Assembly: GCA_022837365.1 (NCBI GenBank)
Contig: JALHHV010000259.1
Coordinates: 1 to 8,940 of the forward strand
Direction: 5' to 3'
Length of the DNA: 8,940 bases
Origin: Desulfovibrio sp.
Lineage (GTDB): Bacteria; Desulfobacterota; Desulfovibrionia; Desulfovibrionales; Desulfovibrionaceae
Position 1 is the stretch's first letter. Every line of letters begins with the position of its first letter. Positions 1 through 4,675 of the stretch are shown piece after piece. Both the position numbers and the translations under genes were made by a program. The notes under the pieces were generated by a model that saw nothing but the letters and a program-made list of their open reading frames with translations, ran no database searches and was not told the DNA's origin.

Positions 1-254
1 TTTGATAGAAAAAAGTGATTTGCCGGGGTGGGTTGCGACGGTTGAGCGGTCAAACGCGGCTGATGGTGCGAATAAAGAATAAAAAGGTGCTATCGTATCA
101 GGGGTAGTGCTACGCGGGCGTCTTGTCCGGGCGAAGCATTTCTGCCCGTGCCCATTGAGGATTTGCCGGGCCGGGCCGCACGCGGCGTGTGCGGATGCTG
201 TGCAGGATCAGGATGAAATGCTTGGACAAGCATTGATACAGGGAAACAATGGGC
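1..254. other. Region with no assigned gene at the left edge
   Basis: I see no gene I can support here. The first 100 bases are richer in A and T than the rest of the window, with A-runs near 9-14 and 84-88. A short inverted repeat lies at 217-234 (8-bp arms, 2-nt loop). Long open frames on both strands cross this part, but they have no ribosome binding site or recognisable protein and look like GC-bias artefacts. The stretch may hold the control region of a gene beyond the left edge. I could not find a convincing -35/-10 pair on either strand. Confidence 0.4.
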
Positions 255-288
255 AAAAAAAACGCCCCGGCCATGTGGCCGGGGCGTT
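255..288 (-). terminator. Strong Rho-independent terminator for the minus-strand operon
   Basis: The arms at 261-273 and 276-288 are perfectly complementary (13 bp, GC-rich, effectively a 4-nt loop). An A8 run at 255-262 gives a U8 tract on the minus-strand transcript right after the stem, the classic intrinsic terminator form. There is no T-run on the other side, so it acts on minus-strand transcription. It is the first canonical terminator after cimA, about 370 nt past the cimA stop, and so probably ends the whole pdxJ-to-cimA transcript or a small transcript lying between. Confidence 0.85.
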
Positions 289-297
289 GCTGGTCGT
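261..297. repeat. Palindrome repeat, copy 1 (partner at 517-553)
   Basis: Aligned with 517-553 at an offset of exactly 256, 33 of 37 positions agree, including the flank GTTGCTGGTCGT outside the palindrome core. One pair of differences compensates: G264-C285 here is A520-T541 in the other copy, so the stem is kept. The two loop bases are TG here and CA there. This copy carries the A-run that makes it a terminator. Confidence 0.7.
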
Positions 298-342
298 TGA
301 CAACGTCTGCTTTTGGACGCCTCCGGCGGCCAAGGACGGCAG

Positions 343-413
343 CCGTTATGCGAGTCTTCGAGCATTACGGATGGGCCCCTTGGAACCCCGTGTTTTGCAT
401 TCTCGTAATGCAC
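343..413. other. Alternative short hairpins in the cimA downstream region
   Basis: The segment 362-370 can pair with 343-351 (8 of 9 pairs). The overlapping segment 359-369 can instead pair with 403-413 (10 of 11). The two pairings exclude each other. A smaller stem is also possible within 397-411 (GCATT/AATGC). It could be part of a structured 3' UTR or a small RNA ending at the terminator at 255, or simply chance. No known RNA family is recognised. Confidence 0.2.
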
Positions 414-448
414 GGAGAACACAAATAAGAGTTTTGGGGGGAGAGGGG

Positions 449-489
449 CCGGGGGAGGAGACCCTTTTCCAAAAGGGCCCCTCCCCCGG
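449..489. repeat. Long interrupted stem-loop, likely a dispersed intergenic element
   Basis: The outer arms 449-458 and 480-489 match perfectly (10 bp, G5/C5-rich). The inner arms 462-468 and 471-477 match perfectly (7 bp, CCCTTTT/AAAAGGG, 2-nt loop). A small internal loop lies between (AGA opposite CC). The left flank (434-448) is G-rich after a short T-run. From memory, very similar CCCTTTT-AAAAGGG stems inside G-rich/C-rich arms are common after genes in Desulfovibrio genomes, so I read it as a dispersed transcript-end element. There is no U-tract directly after the stem on either strand. Confidence 0.55.
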
Positions 490-514
490 AAGAATTTGGG
501 TTTGTCAGCAGTCT

Positions 515-546
515 GCAACACCCCGGCCACATGGCCGGGGTGTTGC
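515..546. other. Perfect 15-bp palindromic hairpin without a U-tract
   Basis: The arms at 515-529 and 532-546 pair without mismatch. The sequence is a near-copy of the terminator hairpin at 261-288, but neither strand has a T-run beside it. It lies about 115 nt past the cimA stop. It may slow or block 3' exonucleases, act as a weak or Rho-assisted terminator, or be a decayed terminator copy. Confidence 0.6.
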
Positions 547-553
547 TGGTCGT
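517..553. repeat. Palindrome repeat, copy 2 (partner at 261-297)
   Basis: This is the second member of the pair described at 261-297: 33 of 37 identical positions, one compensatory base-pair change and the shared outer flank. The A-run next to copy 1 is absent here. Confidence 0.7.
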
Positions 554-620
554 GATGCAGCCGGGGAGGCGGTGGCGGGGAGGGTGCCCCGGCGCGCGTG
601 TCCGGCTTTTGGTGTCCGGC

Positions 621-700
621 TCTACTCTCCGTCCGAATCCGCCCTGCGGGCGTGTTCGACTCTATTCGCCGTCCGCCCCCGCCCTGCGGGCGTGTTCGTC
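621..700. repeat. Two 40-bp tandem units duplicating the end of cimA
   Basis: Units 621-660 and 661-700 agree at 34 of 40 positions. Unit 661-700 contains the last codons and the stop of cimA on the minus strand. Unit 621-660 lies just after the stop and, read the same way, still encodes VEHARRADSDGE followed by TAG, against the true end DEHARRAGADGE and TAG. A third, more decayed partial copy is at 587-606 (15 of 20 identical to 641-660). A 10-bp direct repeat GTGTCCGGCT occurs at 598-607 and 612-621. Each 40-bp unit holds a small CGCCC-TGC-GGGCG hairpin. Confidence 0.75.
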
Positions 701-2284
701 CTTGTACAGCTTGTAGGTGACGGAATCGGCCAGGGCCTGCCAGCTTGCCTCTATAATGTTGAACGAGACGCCCACGGTCACCCAGCGGCTGTCGGAATCG
801 CCCGACTCGATGAGCACCCGCACGGTGGAGGCCGTGCCCCCGCCCGTTTCCGCGCCGGTCAGCACGCGCACCTTGAAGTCGAGCAGGCGCATCTCGCTCA
901 GGCGCGGGTAGAAGCCCATCAGGGCCTTGCGCAGGGCGTTGTCCAGCGCGTTCACCGGGCCGCGCCCGGTGGCGGCGGTGTGTTCCGTCACGCCCTCCAC
1001 GTCCACCATCACCGAGACTTCGGAAACCGGATCCCCCTCGCTGTCGTGCTTGGTTTCCAGCACCCGGAACTGCAACAGCCGGAAGAACTCGCGCACGCCG
1101 CGCCGGGCCAGCTTGCGCAGGATCAGCAGTTCCACCGATGCCTCGGCGGCGGCGTAGTCGTAGCCCAGGCTGGCCTTCTTCTTCAGTTCGGTCAGCAGGC
1201 CCTTGACCACCGGCTCGTCCTTGTCCAGGTGGAAGCCGAAGCGCCGCGCCAGCGAGACGATGTTGCTGCGTCCGGCCAGTTCGGTGATCAGGATGCGCTG
1301 GCGGTTGCCCACCACGTCGGGGCTGATGTGCTCGTACAGCGACGACTTGCGGTTCACCGCGCTGACGTGCACCCCCCCCTTGTGGGCGAAGGCCGAGCGG
1401 CCCACGTACGGCTGGCGGCTGAACGGCGGGATGTTGGCCACCTCCGAGACGTAGGCGGCCACCGCCGTGAGCTGTTGCAGCCTCCCCTGGGGCAGGCAGG
1501 TGTAGTCCCCACCGAACTTCAGTTCCAGCGTGGGGATGATGGAGCACAGGTTGGCGTTGCCGCAGCGTTCGCCCACCCCGTTGATGGTGCCCTGGATCTG
1601 CGAGGCCCCGGCCTGCACCGCCGCGACGGAGTTGGCCACGGCCAGTTCGCAGTCGTTGTGGGCGTGGATGCCCACGGCCGCGCCGGGCAGCGCTTCGCGC
1701 ACCTCGGCCACGATGCGCGCCACCTCGTGCGGCAGGGTGCCGCCGTTGGTGTCGCACAGCACCAGCACGTCGGCGCCCGCCTCGTGGGCGCGGCGCAGCG
1801 CGCTGAGCGCGTAGGCGGCGTTGTGCTTGTACCCGTCGAAGAAGTGCTCCGCGTCGAAGTACACCTCGGACAGCTTCCCCTTCAGGAAGGCCACCGAGTC
1901 GCCGATGATCTCCAGGTTGCGCGCGGCGTCCAGGCGCAGGGCCTCGGCCGCGTGCACCTCGCACGACTTGCCGAAGATGGAGGCCACCCGCGCCCCGGAT
2001 TCCGCGATGGCGCGCAGGTTGGGGTCGCTGTCCGCCGTGAAGTTGGGATGATGCGTGCTGCCGAAGGCGCTGATCATCGCATGCTTCAGGTGGTAGTTCG
2101 CTATTTCCTTGAAGAACGCCACGTCCACCGGGTTCGACCCCGGCCACCCGCCCTCGATGCGGTCGATGCCGAGCTCGTCCAGCTTGAGGGCGATCTTCAG
2201 CTTGTCGGCCGCCGTGAGGTTGATGTCCTCGGACTGCGAGCCATCGCGCAGGGTGGTGTCGTACAGTTGTATGCGCCGGGTCAT
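662..2284 (-). CDS. cimA: Citramalate synthase (LeuA/CimA family)
   Basis: A 540-residue acyltransferase of the isopropylmalate/homocitrate/citramalate synthase family. It probably joins pyruvate and acetyl-CoA to (R)-citramalate in the cytoplasm, the first step of threonine-independent isoleucine synthesis. The N-terminal TIM barrel shows DTTLRDGSQ (9-17, with catalytic R13 and metal-binding D14), the metal-site HAHND (207-211) and GTINGVGERCGNANL (232-246). HKGGVHVSAV (301-310) follows. The C-terminal part (about 420-530) fits the allosteric LeuA dimerisation domain. The length and the SAFAHKGGVH signature fit the long citramalate synthases rather than LeuA, but 2-isopropylmalate or homocitrate synthase cannot be fully excluded by eye. 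The ATG lies 10 nt after the lysC stop, with only a weak AGGG upstream, so coupling to lysC translation is likely. It is the last gene of the operon. Its 3' end lies in a tandem duplication. Confidence 0.9.
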   Translation of the reverse strand: MTRRIQLYDTTLRDGSQSEDINLTAADKLKIALKLDELGIDRIEGGWPGSNPVDVAFFKEIANYHLKHAMISAFGSTHHPNFTADSDPNLRAIAESGARVASIFGKSCEVHAAEALRLDAARNLEIIGDSVAFLKGKLSEVYFDAEHFFDGYKHNAAYALSALRRAHEAGADVLVLCDTNGGTLPHEVARIVAEVREALPGAAVGIHAHNDCELAVANSVAAVQAGASQIQGTINGVGERCGNANLCSIIPTLELKFGGDYTCLPQGRLQQLTAVAAYVSEVANIPPFSRQPYVGRSAFAHKGGVHVSAVNRKSSLYEHISPDVVGNRQRILITELAGRSNIVSLARRFGFHLDKDEPVVKGLLTELKKKASLGYDYAAAEASVELLILRKLARRGVREFFRLLQFRVLETKHDSEGDPVSEVSVMVDVEGVTEHTAATGRGPVNALDNALRKALMGFYPRLSEMRLLDFKVRVLTGAETGGGTASTVRVLIESGDSDSRWVTVGVSFNIIEASWQALADSVTYKLYKDEHARRAGADGE

Positions 2285-2294
2285 GACGGTGGCC

Positions 2295-3524
2295 CTATGC
2301 GTCGCCGAGATCGCGATTCAGGCCGAAGGCGTCGTGCAGGGTGCGCACGGCGAGTTCGGTGTATTTTTCCTCGATGAGGCAGGTAATCTTGATTTCCGAC
2401 GTGCTGATCATCAGGATGTTGATGTTTTCCGCGTGCAGCGCGGCGAACGCCTTGGCCGCCACGCCGGAATGGTTGCGCATGCCCACGCCGATGGCCGAAA
2501 CCTTGGCCACCTGGGTGTCGTGCAGCACTTCCTGCGCGCCGGTGCGGCTGCGGATTTCCTCCATCAGCGCCAGGGTCTTCTTCAGGTCCTTGCGGGGCAC
2601 GGTGAAGGTCATGTCCGTCACGCCGTCGCGGCTGGGGTTCTGGACGATCATGTCCACCAGGATGCCCTGCTGCGACAGCGGGCCGAAGATGGCGGCGGAA
2701 ACGCCCGGCCTGTCGGGCACGCTGCGCAGGGTCACCCGCGCCTGATCCTTGTCGTATGCTATGCCGGAAACGAGTACGGCTTCCATCTCGCAATCCTCCT
2801 GGGTGACCATGGTTCCCGGGGTGTCGGTGAAGGTTGAGCGCACGTGGACGGGCACCTTGTACTTTTTGGCGAACTCCACGGACCGGATTTGCAGCACCTT
2901 GGCGCCCATGCTGGCCATTTCCAGCATCTCGTCGTACGAGACGCGGTCCAGCTTGCGGGCGGTGGAGCACAGGTTGGGGTCGGTGGTGTAGACGCCGTCC
3001 ACGTCGGTGTAGATTTCGCATTCCACGGAGCCCAGGGCGGCGGCCAGCGCCACGGCGCTGGTGTCGGACCCGCCGCGCCCCAGGGTGGTGATGCGCCCTT
3101 CGGGCGTCACGCCCTGGAACCCGGCCACCACGATGGCGTCGTGGGTTTCCAGTTCCTTGCGCAGGCGCGTGGCGTCGATGTCCATGATCCGCGCCCGCCC
3201 GAAGGCGTCGCTGGTGGTGATGGGCACCTGGAACCCGGCCATGGAGCGGGCCTTGATCCCGGAATCCTTGAGCAGCATGGAGAAGAGCGCCACCGAGACC
3301 TGTTCGCCGGTGGCGATGAGGGCGTCCACCTCGGCCGGGTCGGGGTCGGCGGACCATTCGTCGGCCAGGGCCAGCAGGCGGTTGGTTTCGCCCGAGCGGG
3401 CGGAAAGCACCACCACCGGCTTGTAGCCGTCGCGCAGCGCCCGCCTGACCTTCTCGCGCACCTGCTTCATGCATTCGAGGTTGGCGACGGACGTGCCGCC
3501 GAACTTCTGCACCAGAATACGCAT
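2295..3524 (-). CDS. lysC: Aspartate kinase (aspartokinase)
   Basis: A 409-residue aspartokinase that phosphorylates L-aspartate with ATP, the committed step to lysine, threonine, methionine and diaminopimelate. The kinase domain shows KFGGTSVA (7-14), GRGGSDTSAVALA (149-161) and EIYTDVDGVYTTDP (170-183). Two ACT domains follow (about 263-335 and 340-405), with GVSAAIFGPLSQQGI (274-288) and ISTSEIKI (373-380), the usual site for lysine/threonine feedback. There is no homoserine dehydrogenase fusion. The length matches the monofunctional class of Bacillus and Corynebacterium, whose gene also makes a shorter regulatory subunit from an internal start; a matching internal start is visible here (see 2784-2800). 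The chosen ATG has an AAGGAAG ribosome binding site 6 nt upstream. The gene lies 126 nt after tsaE and 10 nt before cimA. Confidence 0.95.
   Translation of the reverse strand: MRILVQKFGGTSVANLECMKQVREKVRRALRDGYKPVVVLSARSGETNRLLALADEWSADPDPAEVDALIATGEQVSVALFSMLLKDSGIKARSMAGFQVPITTSDAFGRARIMDIDATRLRKELETHDAIVVAGFQGVTPEGRITTLGRGGSDTSAVALAAALGSVECEIYTDVDGVYTTDPNLCSTARKLDRVSYDEMLEMASMGAKVLQIRSVEFAKKYKVPVHVRSTFTDTPGTMVTQEDCEMEAVLVSGIAYDKDQARVTLRSVPDRPGVSAAIFGPLSQQGILVDMIVQNPSRDGVTDMTFTVPRKDLKKTLALMEEIRSRTGAQEVLHDTQVAKVSAIGVGMRNHSGVAAKAFAALHAENINILMISTSEIKITCLIEEKYTELAVRTLHDAFGLNRDLGDA
2784..2800 (-). promoter_or_regulatory. Internal ribosome binding site and ATG inside lysC (possible beta-subunit start)
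   Basis: On the minus strand a perfect AGGAGG (2795-2800) is followed after 8 nt by an in-frame ATG (2784-2786), which is Met247 of LysC. Translation from here would give a 163-residue protein (2295-2786) holding just the two ACT domains. This is the arrangement known for Bacillus subtilis aspartokinase II and Corynebacterium glutamicum LysC, where an alpha2beta2 enzyme arises from in-frame overlapping starts at nearly the same position. This internal site is better than the one in front of full-length lysC. Use of the start is inferred. Confidence 0.6.
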
Positions 3525-3572
3525 ACCGCTTCCTTATCGTGCGTTGTGTCGAGCGTTGTTGGTCGTGCTCCG

Positions 3573-3587
3573 GGCCGGGGTCCGGCC
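3573..3587. other. Small GC hairpin in the tsaE-lysC gap
   Basis: GGCCGG (3573-3578) and CCGGCC (3582-3587) form a 6-bp stem with a 3-nt loop. Next to it, at 3553-3566, is a 14-mer matching 13 of 14 bases of the flank of the palindrome repeat at 284-297. With the larger hairpin at 3618-3648 it makes the leader of lysC structured. The function is unknown. Confidence 0.3.
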
Positions 3588-3617
3588 GCGTCGCTACGTG
3601 TTCTCTCGGTCTTTCCG

Positions 3618-3648
3618 GGCGGCGGCCTGAGTGGCGGGGGCCGCCGCC
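3618..3648 (-). other. Strong GC hairpin directly after the tsaE stop
   Basis: Perfect 10-bp arms (3618-3627 and 3639-3648) with an 11-nt loop start 2 nt past the tsaE stop. No U-tract follows on the minus strand, so it is not a canonical intrinsic terminator. It sits in the only sizeable gap of the operon (3525-3650) and could be an mRNA stabiliser, an attenuator or a processing boundary that sets lysC-cimA expression apart from the upstream genes. I found no convincing promoter for lysC in the gap. Confidence 0.5.
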
Positions 3649-3650
3649 GT

Positions 3651-4211
3651 TTACGGCGCCACGAGGTCCGCGACCTCGCGCGCCGTCGCATCCAGTACGC
3701 GGCGTGCCGCCTCTCCCCGGGCAATGGCCGTGATGAGCCTGCCGTGCGCGGCTGGCAGCCAGGTAAGCTCCAGCCTGTCGGGGGGCAGCACGTCGGCCGG
3801 AAGGCGTTCGGCCCATTCGACGATGACCAGCGCCCGCCGGGGGCCTTCCGTTTCCAGAAGGTCCAGCAGGGCGTCGTCCGCCACCGGCAGGGCGGCGCCG
3901 GGCGCCTGCTCCAGCCGGTAGAGGTCGTAATGGGCCGTTTCCGGCCGCGTGGGGTACATGTTGCAAATATTGAAGCTGGGGCTGCTGACCTCGGCGTGTT
4001 CGCCGCCCGGCAGGGCCTCCACCAGGCCGCGCACCAGGGTAGTCTTGCCCGCGCCAAGCCCGCCCGACAGCAGCAGGGTGCGCGCGCCGGGCCGGGCCGC
4101 AAGGGCCAGCGCCAGGGCGCGCCCCAGGCGCAGGGTGTCGCCGGGGCCGGGCAGCCGCAGGGTCAGGACCGTGTCATCCCGAATGGGCCGGACGGGATTC
4201 GCTGGGGCCAT
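3651..4211 (-). CDS. tsaE: tRNA threonylcarbamoyladenosine biosynthesis ATPase TsaE
   Basis: A 186-residue P-loop ATPase (YjeE family) that works with TsaB and TsaD in the cytoplasm to place threonylcarbamoyl on A37 of ANN-decoding tRNAs. Family hallmarks are visible: Walker A GGLGAGKTT (50-58), the VSSPSF switch motif (75-80, VxSPTF in the family), HYDLYRL (94-100) and the Walker-B-like VIVEWAER (129-136). It is slightly longer than many TsaE proteins (about 150-170), owing to N- and C-terminal extensions. The ATG comes 11 nt after the stop of the CBS gene with no clear Shine-Dalgarno sequence, so reinitiation or coupling is likely. TsaB and TsaD are not in this window. A GC hairpin follows the stop. 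Confidence 0.92.
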   Translation of the reverse strand: MAPANPVRPIRDDTVLTLRLPGPGDTLRLGRALALALAARPGARTLLLSGGLGAGKTTLVRGLVEALPGGEHAEVSSPSFNICNMYPTRPETAHYDLYRLEQAPGAALPVADDALLDLLETEGPRRALVIVEWAERLPADVLPPDRLELTWLPAAHGRLITAIARGEAARRVLDATAREVADLVAP

Positions 4212-4222
4212 GCGCCCGACGG

Positions 4223-4675
4223 CTACGCCCCCGCAAGGGTGCGCAGCACGTCCTCCTTGCCGATGACGCCCACCAGCCTGCCCGCGTCCACCACGGGCAG
4301 GGTGTGGTACTTGGAGTCCACCATCAGGCTGGCCACTTCGTCGATGGGCGTTTGCGGCCCCACGGTGACCGGGTCCGGCGTCATGGCCTGCCCCACGTTG
4401 GTGGCGGAGATCTTGCGCATCTCCTCGTCAAGGTCGCTCATGGAGCGCAGGGGGATGAAGCCGTCGAGCACGGTGAACAGCGTGGGCAGGTTCAGCTTCT
4501 TGTGCTGGGCGATGAGGTCGCTCTGGCAGATGACGCCGACGAGGGTTCCCTTTCCGTCCACCACGGGCAGGCCGTTGAACTTGCGCTGGATCATGATGCG
4601 GGCCGCTTCGGCGATGCCGGTTTCCGGGGTGACGGTGACGGGGGCGGCGGTCATGATGTCCTGGGCTAGCAGCAT
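4223..4675 (-). CDS. Stand-alone CBS-domain-pair protein
   Basis: A 150-residue protein made only of two CBS domains (Bateman module). CBS1 covers about 6-58, with [15 protein letters not shown] (35-49) and CQSDL (50-54). CBS2 covers about 97-148, with [14 protein letters not shown] (125-138) and GKEDVL (139-144). Each begins with a typical M-T/P-x-PVTV stretch (8-16 and 98-105). There is no catalytic, membrane or DNA-binding part. CBS pairs usually bind adenine nucleotides (AMP, ATP, SAM or NAD-type ligands) and regulate a partner; the ligand and partner are unknown here. The start ATG lies within the last codons of the upstream nnr frame (10-nt overlap), with AGGAG about 8-9 nt before it, so it is translationally coupled to the NAD(P)HX-repair gene. 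A link to adenylate or NAD state is only a guess from position. Confidence 0.85.
   Translation of the reverse strand: MLLAQDIMTAAPVTVTPETGIAEAARIMIQRKFNGLPVVDGKGTLVGVICQSDLIAQHKKLNLPTLFTVLDGFIPLRSMSDLDEEMRKISATNVGQAMTPDPVTVGPQTPIDEVASLMVDSKYHTLPVVDAGRLVGVIGKEDVLRTLAGA

Noticed and set aside
176..234. Operators or hairpins at 176-194 and 217-234
   Set aside because: The arms are only 6-8 bp in a GC-rich background, and no gene start lies nearby to give them a role.
621..700. A CRISPR array
   Set aside because: The units are directly adjacent with no spacers, there are only two good copies, and they derive from the end of cimA.
90..2147. A 685-codon minus-strand frame overlapping cimA and extending past its stop
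   Set aside because: It is out of frame with cimA, is Arg/Gly/Pro/Ala-rich, has no domain, and crosses the terminator and hairpins. It is a shadow.
107..2377. A 756-codon open frame on the plus strand opposite cimA
   Set aside because: It lies almost wholly antisense to a gene with clear family motifs, has no recognisable domain, and is rich in Ala, Arg, Gly, His and Val, typical of open frames opposite high-GC3 genes. The same applies to the plus-strand frames at 2844-4904 and 4681-7464.
3618..3648. An intrinsic terminator between tsaE and lysC
   Set aside because: The stem is strong, but no U-tract follows on the minus strand, so I list it only as a hairpin.
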